Positions 35,874-43,718 of a stretch of 58,193 bases of DNA are shown piece by piece (position 1 is the first letter of the stretch; each line of letters opens with the position of its first letter). The stretch is from Candidatus Aegiribacteria sp. (GTDB lineage: Bacteria; Fermentibacterota; Fermentibacteria; Fermentibacterales; JCC-6), in assembly GCA_030594645.1 (NCBI GenBank), contig JAUVEU010000010.1, forward strand, positions 1-58,193, given 5' to 3'. The notes under the pieces are model-generated. The model had not been told where the DNA came from, made no database searches, and was given only the letters and a program-made list of their open reading frames with translations. A program made the position numbers and the translations under genes.

Positions 35874-37597
35874 AATACCTCCAGTGCCCAGTATGCGAGT
35901 ATTGGAGCGAATCCCGCGATAAACAGACTCCCGTCTGCAATAATCCTTTTGGAAAACTCTGATGGAAAAGGGCTTCTTTTCAGATAGAAATATCCGACCG
36001 CCAGAGTAATAAGCCCACCCGCGAAGGCTGAAGCATGAACAGGAAGATACCTGATGACAATACCGGCTGCGGGCAGAACAGTAGCCAGAGCGAAACAGCA
36101 CCAGAATAGAATGACACTCTTTTCTCTTCCTGCATGAATGGGAATGGTATCCATTCCCATAAGAGCATCTCCCTGCATATCCACTAAATCAGCCAGCAGG
36201 CACCTGCCCAGAAACAGAAAGAACAGTGTGCCTGCCCATAGAACAGAACCGGGATTAATTGTGGAACCGGCTGAAATGAATCCGGGGAGTAATGCAAGCA
36301 GAAATGACCAGGCTCCGGCGAACATGAGATCCCTGGAACCGGGAACAGCCCTCAATCCTCGGAACGGATAGGTTTTTCTTATTAGCGGAATAGAATAGAA
36401 AAAGAATGCAACAAGCATTAATCCCAGAACACATGGCCAGACAGGATTCAAAAACAGAGAAATCCCCATGGATCCGGTAAATGCGGTTAAAGCACAGACA
36501 GTAAGGAATATTCGATGCTTTCTGATAAATTCCTGTCTCCGCAGACCCGATGGGCGGGAATATCCGGATTCCAGAACTGAAGTCACCGTATGGACTGCGA
36601 AAAGGAAAAGAGAAGCGGCAATCACCGGTTTAAACCACTCGATACCACCAAGAATGATCGAACTCGCAATTCCCGTTGCAAATGTAATTGGGAGAATGTG
36701 AAAATTCCCGAAAATCAGATTCTGAAGCAGCTCCCTGAATTTTCCGGATCTCAGTCTGTTCCCCTGAATTTCAAGAAGTTTTTCCCGGACTTTTCGAATA
36801 CTCCAGCTGGGTGTTGATGCACCAGCTGTTAGAAGGATGTTATCGTATATAGCCAATACTTTTGCATCGAGTTCTTCATGCGTTTCAACAATGTATGATG
36901 GAAGTCCTTCCTCGCGGGCGATTTCGGCAAGTCTGGCAGTATTCGCGCTGTTTCTTCCGCCAACAACAACCACACAGTCTACTTCACCGCACAGATCTCT
37001 GAGTTCATCCTGTCTCATGCTTGTTGATTCGCAAATCGTAAAAGCATGTTCAAGATTGGAAAATCTGTTCAGAAGAGCTTTTTTTGTTTCTTCGTACGTT
37101 TGGGTATTCTGTGTTGTCTGGGAAAGCAGGAAGGGCTTTGATAGTTCAGGCAGGGTATTCACATCAAGCGGACCGGATATTACCCTGGCTGAAGATCCCC
37201 CATAAGAGAGTATCGATATTACTTCCTGATGTGCAGGATCCCCGAGGATAAGAACGTCGTATCCCTCCTCGCTTTTCTTCCTTGCAATCATCAGAGCTCT
37301 GCTGACTCGTGGACATGTCAGATCTTTCAAATGCAGGGGGAGGCTGGAAACCTTTTTTTGTTCATCAACTGTGATTCCGTGAGTTCTCAGGAAAAGTGTA
37401 CCTTTCCGCATTTCCATCGGGTCTCTGCAAATGCCTACACCCTTATCCTCCAAAGCTTCAAGTACCTGCGGGTTGTGCACTAGCTCACCGTATACTGCGT
37501 ATGGTTTATTGCCCTTCTTGAGTTCAGCAAGAACCAGATCGACTGCTCTGCGGACCCCCCAGCAGAAACCGGCAGTACGCGCTGTAATTACGCTCAA
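35870..37597 (-). CDS. ispH: Fusion of IspH (HMBPP reductase) with a UbiA-family-like prenyltransferase domain
   Basis: The protein has 575 residues; normal IspH has about 300. Residues 1-280 form a complete IspH: the cluster Cys residues 12, 95 and 189, His41, His73 and His123 with Glu125, QTTQ, GGRNSANTARLAEIA and TAGAST. Residues about 290-575 add roughly seven to nine membrane segments. They include KTYPFRGLRAVPGSRDLMFAGAW and LLADLVDMQGDALMGMDTIPI, the second Asp motif of UbiA enzymes (Asp470, 473, 477). The first Asp motif is not seen (HTVTSVLESGY). IspH makes IPP and DMAPP; UbiA enzymes use prenyl diphosphates. The start is TTG with GGGAG upstream. It heads a purine-containing gene run. 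Confidence 0.85.
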   Translation of the reverse strand: MSVITARTAGFCWGVRRAVDLVLAELKKGNKPYAVYGELVHNPQVLEALEDKGVGICRDPMEMRKGTLFLRTHGITVDEQKKVSSLPLHLKDLTCPRVSRALMIARKKSEEGYDVLILGDPAHQEVISILSYGGSSARVISGPLDVNTLPELSKPFLLSQTTQNTQTYEETKKALLNRFSNLEHAFTICESTSMRQDELRDLCGEVDCVVVVGGRNSANTARLAEIAREEGLPSYIVETHEELDAKVLAIYDNILLTAGASTPSWSIRKVREKLLEIQGNRLRSGKFRELLQNLIFGNFHILPITFATGIASSIILGGIEWFKPVIAASLFLFAVHTVTSVLESGYSRPSGLRRQEFIRKHRIFLTVCALTAFTGSMGISLFLNPVWPCVLGLMLVAFFFYSIPLIRKTYPFRGLRAVPGSRDLMFAGAWSFLLALLPGFISAGSTINPGSVLWAGTLFFLFLGRCLLADLVDMQGDALMGMDTIPIHAGREKSVILFWCCFALATVLPAAGIVIRYLPVHASAFAGGLITLAVGYFYLKRSPFPSEFSKRIIADGSLFIAGFAPILAYWALEVL

Positions 37598-37708
37598 GAA
37601 GATTCTCCCTACTAAATGAAAAGGTATCGATTAACATAACAGAGAAAGAAAACACAGGTAAATCAATTCGGCCTCTACGGTCAAGCGCAGTAAACTGTTC
37701 GTTGATCT

Positions 37709-38113
37709 CTATTCAATCCAATTTTCAACTTTCAAATTCTCAACTTTTTTGAATTCCTTTTCATTGCTGGTAATTAGGACTAAATTTCTGCTCAGTGCAT
37801 GAGCCGCAATCATCATGTCGAGTGGACCGATCGGCACGCCGCATCTCTCTAACTGAAGACAAATATCTCCATATATGCCGGCAGCGATTTCGTCATATGG
37901 AAGGATTTCAAGCGGAGAAAGAAACTCTTCAACGCGCTGTTCATTCAACCTGCGATCCTTGCTTTTACTAACTCCATACCGCAACTCTGATACTGTTATT
38001 GTTGACAGGCCGATATCGCCCACATCGAACTGCATGAACTTATGAATAATCCCTATCGGGCGCTTATTCATTATATAGATACAGATATTAGTATCAATTA
38101 AATACTTAATCAA
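37709..38113 (-). CDS. vapC: VapC-family PIN-domain toxin
   Basis: The protein has 134 residues with the PIN acidic residues: YLIDTNICIYIM (first Asp), VSELRYGVSKS (Glu) and GPLDMMIAAHALS (Asp). The C-terminus LITSNEKEFKKVENLKVENW is typical of VapC. PIN toxins cut specific RNAs such as initiator tRNA. The gene overlaps the antitoxin by 8 bases. The whole region is AT-rich compared with the neighbours, suggesting acquisition. Confidence 0.93.
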   Translation of the reverse strand: MIKYLIDTNICIYIMNKRPIGIIHKFMQFDVGDIGLSTITVSELRYGVSKSKDRRLNEQRVEEFLSPLEILPYDEIAAGIYGDICLQLERCGVPIGPLDMMIAAHALSRNLVLITSNEKEFKKVENLKVENWIE

Positions 38114-38342
38114 GGCTTTCTCTCTTTTGCTGCAGCTTCGGCTGATTTTTTTCAGTCATAAACGGTTCGTCATATTTCATTAAGTTCTTTTCCCAAAGAT
38201 CCCAGATGGACTTATTCTTGGAAATCAATAAAACCCCGCCAGCTACTCTTTTTATATAGACTTCGTTTCCCTCAAATCTAAAGGCTTTGGGTAAGCGAAC
38301 TGCCTGACTTCGCCCATTTCTAAATAGCTTGGCAGTTTTCAT
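38106..38342 (-). CDS. vapB: VapB-type (AbrB/SpoVT fold) antitoxin
   Basis: The protein has 78 residues. The N-terminal AbrB-type swapped-hairpin DNA-binding domain reads AKLFRNGRSQAVRLPKAFRFEGNEVYI, the standard VapB sequence. The tail (WDLWEKNLMKYDEPF) should bind VapC. It probably represses its own promoter at the inverted repeat at 38364-38387. Start: GGAGG is 5 bases before ATG. Confidence 0.93.
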   Translation of the reverse strand: MKTAKLFRNGRSQAVRLPKAFRFEGNEVYIKRVAGGVLLISKNKSIWDLWEKNLMKYDEPFMTEKNQPKLQQKRESLD

Positions 38343-38363
38343 AATCGCCTCCTTTGATTATTT

Positions 38364-38387
38364 GGTTTATACCTGAAAGTATATACC
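38364..38387. promoter_or_regulatory. Inverted-repeat operator for vapBC
   Basis: The arms GGTTTATAC and GTATATACC match at 8 of 9 positions across a 6-base spacer. The repeat covers the -10 box of the vapBC promoter, the normal position for VapBC autorepression. Confidence 0.6.
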
Positions 38388-38405
38388 ATTTACAGAAAAA
38401 GTCAA
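38378..38405 (-). promoter_or_regulatory. vapBC promoter
   Basis: The minus strand shows TTGACT (38400-38405), 16 bases, then TATACT (38378-38383), near consensus, about 36 bases upstream of vapB. Confidence 0.65.
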
Positions 38406-38484
38406 GGTATATATCATTAAATATATATTAGCATTTATCGGGAAGTGCGAGAAGTTCTTTTCAGCAGCGGAACAGCAGCAGGGG

Positions 38485-40461
38485 TCACAGGGAATTCAGC
38501 AGCTTTTTCATGGCGTCACGATATTTCGCGGCTGTCTCAAAATCGAGCTTTTCCGCAGCTTCGAGCATTTTCTTCTCCAGGTACTGCACGGCTTCTTCCG
38601 GGGATTCCGGGATGTCCGCAGTGATATCATCCCTGCTGACAGATGATTTGAAGATATCAGCAATGCTGGTCGCTCTCAGTATATCTTCTCTTGATTTCCT
38701 GATGCTTTCAGGCGTAATATTATTATCAATGTTATACTGAAGCTGTATTTTTCTCCTGCGCGCGGTTTCAGTGATCGCATACTCCATGGAATCAGTCATC
38801 CTGTCTGCGTAGAGTATTACTCTCCCTGTCAGGTTTCTTGCTGCTCTTCCAGCAGTCTGTATAAGGCTTGTTCTGGATCGCAGAAATCCTTCTTTGTCGG
38901 CGTCAAGAATGGCTACCATGGCTACTTCGGGGAGATCGAGCCCCTCTCTAAGGAGGTTTACTCCGACCAGTACATCAAAATCCGCGAGCCTGAGTTCTCT
39001 GAGAATTGAAACCCTTTCAAGAGCGTCAACCTCACTGTGAATATATCTGGCATTGATCGATAGATCCTGAAAATATGAGGTCAGTTCCTCTGCCATCTTT
39101 TTGGTTAATGTAGTTACAAGCACTCTCTCTCCGGACTCAATAGCCCTCCGGGTTTCCTCTACAAGATCATCAACCTGACTCACGGCTGGTCTGACTTCCA
39201 GTTCAGGATCCACCAGTCCGGTTGGTCTGACGATCTGCTGCACAATCTGGGAGGAATGATCCAGTTCGTAATTGGCGGGTGTTGCGGACATGCAGATCTT
39301 CTTACCTGTTATCTCAATGAATTCGTCAAGATACAATGGCCGGTTATCCAGAGCTGAAGGGAGCCTGAATCCGTAATTGACGAGTGTTTCCTTTCTGGCT
39401 CTGTCGCCCCTGTACATCGCCGATAACTGCGGGATAGTCCTGTGAGACTCATCTATGAAAACCAGCATATCTCCCTCAGGGAAGTAATCAAGCAGGCACG
39501 CAGGGCGCTCCCCTTTCTTCCTTCCGGACATGTGTCTGCTGTAGTTCTCTACTCCGGAGCAGTATCCCGTTTCGGCCATGAGTTCGATATCGTAACGTGT
39601 TCTTGATTCCAGCCTTTGCGCTTCAAGCAGTTTGCCATTGACTTTGAAATCCGTCAGGGAATCTTCAAGTTCTCGCTCAATCCGTCCAAGCGCAAGGTTC
39701 AGCTCGCTTTCACTTGTAACAAAATGCCTTGCAGGGTAGATGAAAACCCTTTCCAGACTCTCCTGAACACTGCCTGTAAAATGATCGACCCTGTAAATAC
39801 TTTCTATCCTGTTGCCGAAGAACTCAACCCTGATTGCCATTCGGCCGTAGGCGGGAACAACATCCACAACATCGCCACGGACTCTGAATCTGCCTCTTGT
39901 CAGCGCAATATCATTCCTTGAGTACCGCATTCCCACAAGTTCTGAAAGAAGGCTTTCCTGATCGAGCATCATTCCGGTTGCGATATCCAGACAGCTGGAT
40001 TTGAATGTGTCCGGATTACCAAGACCATAAATACAACTCACGGAAGCGATAACGATTACATCCCTCCGCGTGAGTAGAGATGTAGCTGCACGGAGTCTGA
40101 GTCTGTCCAGCTCTTCGTTAAGATCAGCGTCCTTTTCAATAAAAGTATCCGTTGTCGGAAGGTAGGCTTCGGGCTGGTAGTAATCGTAGTAACTTACGAA
40201 ATACTCAACGGCAGCATCCGGGAAAAAACCCTTAAGTTCACTGTAAAGCTGGGCAGCAAGTGTCTTGTTGTGACTCACAACCAGTACGGGGCTTTCCATC
40301 TTCTCGATGATTCCCGCCATTGTAAAAGTTTTACCGGAACCGGTAACACCCAGAAGGGTCTGCCACTCCATACCGTCATTCAGACCTCGTACCAGTTTTC
40401 TGATAGCCTCCGGCTGATCACCGGAGGGGCTGAACTCACTTACAAGACTATATAGTGACAA
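38485..40461 (-). CDS. uvrB: UvrABC excinuclease subunit B
   Basis: The protein has 658 residues, full length. It has Walker A LLGVTGSGKTFTMA, the beta-hairpin region YYDYYQPEAYLPTTDTFIEKDADLN, helicase motif DESH, QTAGRAARN and a C-terminal UVR motif (LEKKMLEAAEKLDFETAAKYRD) that binds UvrC. It verifies damage in nucleotide excision repair. The start is TTG, 1 base after pheT ends, so it is the last gene of the pheS-pheT-uvrB unit. Confidence 0.97.
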   Translation of the reverse strand: MSLYSLVSEFSPSGDQPEAIRKLVRGLNDGMEWQTLLGVTGSGKTFTMAGIIEKMESPVLVVSHNKTLAAQLYSELKGFFPDAAVEYFVSYYDYYQPEAYLPTTDTFIEKDADLNEELDRLRLRAATSLLTRRDVIVIASVSCIYGLGNPDTFKSSCLDIATGMMLDQESLLSELVGMRYSRNDIALTRGRFRVRGDVVDVVPAYGRMAIRVEFFGNRIESIYRVDHFTGSVQESLERVFIYPARHFVTSESELNLALGRIERELEDSLTDFKVNGKLLEAQRLESRTRYDIELMAETGYCSGVENYSRHMSGRKKGERPACLLDYFPEGDMLVFIDESHRTIPQLSAMYRGDRARKETLVNYGFRLPSALDNRPLYLDEFIEITGKKICMSATPANYELDHSSQIVQQIVRPTGLVDPELEVRPAVSQVDDLVEETRRAIESGERVLVTTLTKKMAEELTSYFQDLSINARYIHSEVDALERVSILRELRLADFDVLVGVNLLREGLDLPEVAMVAILDADKEGFLRSRTSLIQTAGRAARNLTGRVILYADRMTDSMEYAITETARRRKIQLQYNIDNNITPESIRKSREDILRATSIADIFKSSVSRDDITADIPESPEEAVQYLEKKMLEAAEKLDFETAAKYRDAMKKLLNSL

Positions 40462-40462
40462 T

Positions 40463-42130
40463 CTATTCTTTCAGAGAGTTAATGTTTATCTCGAACCCGG
40501 AGGCCGGGCGAGCAATACCCCATTCCGTTAGAACTGCAGGATGAAATTCCCCAATTACACCGGACGCTCTGCCATTGATGATAACGGTTGCGCACCTGCC
40601 GCTGATAAACCTTTCGTCTTCTACAGATCTCAGGGACAAATCAAAATCTCTTGAGTAGCAGATTGAACCAAGGATGGAATGAATATCGCCAAAATCAGCT
40701 TTATTACCGCAGACAAGACAGGCCAGAGAAATTTCGGTTCTGCAGACGCCATCATCTTCTGAAATCAGAATCTCTCCCGATTCAAATATGCGATGAGGAT
40801 AAGAAGCATGAGCACTGGTACTTTCAACATCAAGAAGCCCTGGAAGCAGTGTGTTTCGGACAACTCCATATTCCTCGGTCATGGGGTTGGCTATCATCAC
40901 CGGATCAATTGGAGTTCTGGTAATTTCCCTGATTTTCCTCCAGCTGGTCAATGCGGGGCGTAGAATTTCTTCGCATCCTGCTCCAACCAGTACAGTCCGT
41001 ACCGCATCAGCAAGTTCCTCTACAGGAGCGCTGTGACCGATAGTAAACTGTGCAGGAAGAAGTGGTTCAAAGGATTCCAGTCCGCGGGAAATCGCTATAT
41101 CCTCAATCATGTCGACAGCATGTATTCCATCCCTTCTGTAGACTGGGAGAATACCTGTCAAGGTATCTCCTTCGATCTCAACTGAAGCATAATCCATCCG
41201 CAGCAGAGCTTCCCTTACTGAATCAAGAGATATATCAATCCCAAGCACTTTTTTAACTTCATCTTTAGTCACACTCATGCAGTCTGCGAACAACACTGGT
41301 GTAGTCACTTTCCGATCAGGAGAAGGGACATCGTAGGAGTAGAGAACATCAACGGGAGTAATTATCGCTCCATGGTCCTCCAGATTGCAGGCAAGCATAG
41401 TAGCTGTCAGCTGGACTGTTTCCCAATCTGTTCCGGTTACATCACAGAACAAATCATCATCGCCCTCGCATACCTTTCCGGTTGTATTACTGTTCAGGAT
41501 TGGAGGAAATGAGAATATCACGCCATTAGTATCTGTAAGAACGGGATACTTCTTAAAGCCTTCCAACAGGTGTGCGTATTCCCTCCCTTTCTCCGTATCG
41601 GTGAGAATATGAGAAAGAGATATCTGCTCCTCATAACCCAGAGGTTCCATCAGCTCTCCAGTTTCAACTGAAACATAGCATACCGGGAATGCTATCTCCC
41701 CTGCCCTGTGGAAACCGATTGCGGCTCTGCTCCGTTTCTTGCCGTATGATTCACTGAGCTTCTCCTGAACTGCGATAAGCGAATTCAGCCCTTCCTGGTC
41801 CAGTTTCCAGCCTGTAGCCCTGAATCCAGCGATATAAGGTCTGATAGCCTGCATATCAGGATTAACCGCTATGCTCAGATGATTCGATGACATGCTGGAA
41901 AGGTGATTTTCAGGACCGTTCTCACTGCACCTCAGAGCTCTTGCCACTCCCTCAATGCACCACAGATCAGGTCTGTTTGTATCGTTGAGTTCTATTTTCA
42001 GCTCGTTTTCAAGTGAACAATCAATTTCACCTTTTACAAGAGTCAGAAGATTCGCAAGTTCAGCATCGCCGGGATCCTTCATTCGAGACAGTTTGAAAAG
42101 GTCCTGTCGGCTAACCTCAATTTTTGGCAT
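40463..42130 (-). CDS. pheT: Phenylalanyl-tRNA synthetase beta subunit, archaeal/spirochaete type
   Basis: The protein has 555 residues, not the roughly 800 of ordinary bacterial PheT. It lacks the N-terminal EMAP-type tRNA-binding domain. The N-terminus (VKGEIDCSLENELKIELNDTNRPDLWCIEGVARAL) and MIEDIAISRGLESFEPLLPAQFTIGH match the archaeal/eukaryotic form. It has the B5 domain and the core fold that pairs with PheS. It overlaps pheS by 14 bases. Confidence 0.93.
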   Translation of the reverse strand: MPKIEVSRQDLFKLSRMKDPGDAELANLLTLVKGEIDCSLENELKIELNDTNRPDLWCIEGVARALRCSENGPENHLSSMSSNHLSIAVNPDMQAIRPYIAGFRATGWKLDQEGLNSLIAVQEKLSESYGKKRSRAAIGFHRAGEIAFPVCYVSVETGELMEPLGYEEQISLSHILTDTEKGREYAHLLEGFKKYPVLTDTNGVIFSFPPILNSNTTGKVCEGDDDLFCDVTGTDWETVQLTATMLACNLEDHGAIITPVDVLYSYDVPSPDRKVTTPVLFADCMSVTKDEVKKVLGIDISLDSVREALLRMDYASVEIEGDTLTGILPVYRRDGIHAVDMIEDIAISRGLESFEPLLPAQFTIGHSAPVEELADAVRTVLVGAGCEEILRPALTSWRKIREITRTPIDPVMIANPMTEEYGVVRNTLLPGLLDVESTSAHASYPHRIFESGEILISEDDGVCRTEISLACLVCGNKADFGDIHSILGSICYSRDFDLSLRSVEDERFISGRCATVIINGRASGVIGEFHPAVLTEWGIARPASGFEININSLKE

Positions 42131-43718
42131 TGGTGTCCCCCTCTCTTCCGGTAAGGAGGCGGTCGGGTTTGATTTTCATGTTGCGCAACCGGGTAAGATC
42201 AGGTGTGATCAGGTCTCGGATATCATTAAGTCCAAGAGCAAGCATAGCCATTCTATCCAAACCAAGACCCCATGCGATTACAGGGACATCGATACCGAGC
42301 GGAAGGCAGACCTCAGGCCGGAAAAGACCCGCTCCACCTATCTCAATCCATCCAAGCTCAGGATGTTTTATATGCATCTCCACAGATGGTTCCGTAAAAG
42401 GAAAGTATGCAGGAAGGAACTTGTAATCGGACGCTCCGGCAATCTCTTCAGCCAATAATTTCAGAAGCCCCAATAAGTACCTCAGATTAATATGCTCACC
42501 AAGCACTATTCCTTCCACTTGAAAGAAATCGGGAAGATGAGTGGCGTCAACCTGATCGAATCTGAAACATCTTGCTATCGCGAAGTATTTACCCGGTATA
42601 TCCGGACTCGAGCCAAGTGTTCTTGCTGACAGAGCTGTTCCCTGTGAGCGGAGTATCGCCTTAAGGGATTGCGCGCGACTGAATCTATAACCCCAGCCTC
42701 TGCTGCCTGTATCTCCGCCATTTTCATGAGCGGCTGCAACCCGTTTCTCGAGTTCGTCCGATGGAGGCGGGACGCTCCTGCCCTCTTCAAGATAGTAGAC
42801 ATCATGAATATCCCTTGCCGGATGGAACTGAGGCATGAACAGAGCATCATTGTTCCAGAACTCGTTCTCAGCAAGCGAACCTGTCATCTCACTGAAGCCG
42901 AGGCTAATGAAACGTTTCCTTACAGTATCCAGAAACTGCCTGTAAGGGTGAAGCCTTCCGGTGTGTATTCTAGATGGGGGAATATCCACCTGGTACCTTC
43001 TGAATCTGGCGTCCTTCCAGGATCCTTCAGCAAGAATTTCCGATGTCATCACTCCGATAGTGACTGTTTCCAAAGCCTTCTTCAGAGCTTCTCTGCCTTC
43101 TGCTGTAATGTCAAGAATACTCGTTACGACCTCGTTCAATATGAATTCAGCCCGGCTCTTTCCCCTCCTGGGGCTCCTGGAATCTACTATTTCAGCAACA
43201 TTAGCCGGAAGATCAGCAAATCTGATTTCAGTTTCATCGGATAATGGTATGTACACCAGATCCCAGATTTCCTGATAAACAGTCTCCTCCGGTTCTCCAG
43301 GAAAGAGAACATCATCACCCGACTTTTTCAGGAGACCGCTCTTGAGCAATGCACCGAATGCACTTCCCCAGCGCCCTTTGTCAAATGAAGTATCCTGCTG
43401 TATCTCCTGAAGAGAAATACTATCACTTTTCGTCGCACGAAGCATTGCAAGTTCCGGTGAACTGCCAACCTGCAGGTTCTGTTTACCAAGTGGTCCGAGT
43501 TCAACGAACACTTCTTTTTCCCTTGATTCTTCGATAATAAGCTCTCTTGAAAGAAGCCACTGGGCAGCCCTTCTGAAAGAACCCTCATCAGGGAGATCGC
43601 TCTCACTGATTATGTCCACATCGGATGATTTTCCATTGTTTCCCAGATATGTCAGAAGTTTCTTCTCAAGTGGATGCAGATCTCTTTCTTCAGTCACTGT
43701 TATCCCTTCTATCTCCAC
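42117..43718 (-). CDS. pheS: Phenylalanyl-tRNA synthetase alpha subunit, archaeal/spirochaete type
   Basis: The protein has 533 residues; typical bacterial PheS has about 340. The long N-terminal region begins LHPLEKKLLTYLGNNG and carries winged-helix-like segments as in archaeal and eukaryotic alpha subunits. The class II core follows: HPARDIHDVYYL (motif 2 area), FFQVEGIVLG, WIEIGGAGLFRPEV and IAWGLGLDRMAML (motif 3). It charges tRNA-Phe. The start is GTG inside the end of the caspase-like gene (10-base overlap). Confidence 0.94.
   Translation of the reverse strand: MEIEGITVTEERDLHPLEKKLLTYLGNNGKSSDVDIISESDLPDEGSFRRAAQWLLSRELIIEESREKEVFVELGPLGKQNLQVGSSPELAMLRATKSDSISLQEIQQDTSFDKGRWGSAFGALLKSGLLKKSGDDVLFPGEPEETVYQEIWDLVYIPLSDETEIRFADLPANVAEIVDSRSPRRGKSRAEFILNEVVTSILDITAEGREALKKALETVTIGVMTSEILAEGSWKDARFRRYQVDIPPSRIHTGRLHPYRQFLDTVRKRFISLGFSEMTGSLAENEFWNNDALFMPQFHPARDIHDVYYLEEGRSVPPPSDELEKRVAAAHENGGDTGSRGWGYRFSRAQSLKAILRSQGTALSARTLGSSPDIPGKYFAIARCFRFDQVDATHLPDFFQVEGIVLGEHINLRYLLGLLKLLAEEIAGASDYKFLPAYFPFTEPSVEMHIKHPELGWIEIGGAGLFRPEVCLPLGIDVPVIAWGLGLDRMAMLALGLNDIRDLITPDLTRLRNMKIKPDRLLTGREGDTNAKN

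Noticed and set aside
35874..36101. An upstream extension of the SH3 lipoprotein frame.
   Set aside because: It lies within the UbiA-like part of the IspH fusion in another frame and would hide the lipoprotein signal. The ATG at 35873 has a good ribosome site.
42669..43244. A 191-codon plus-strand frame.
   Set aside because: It is antisense to pheS and has no recognisable domain or ribosome site.
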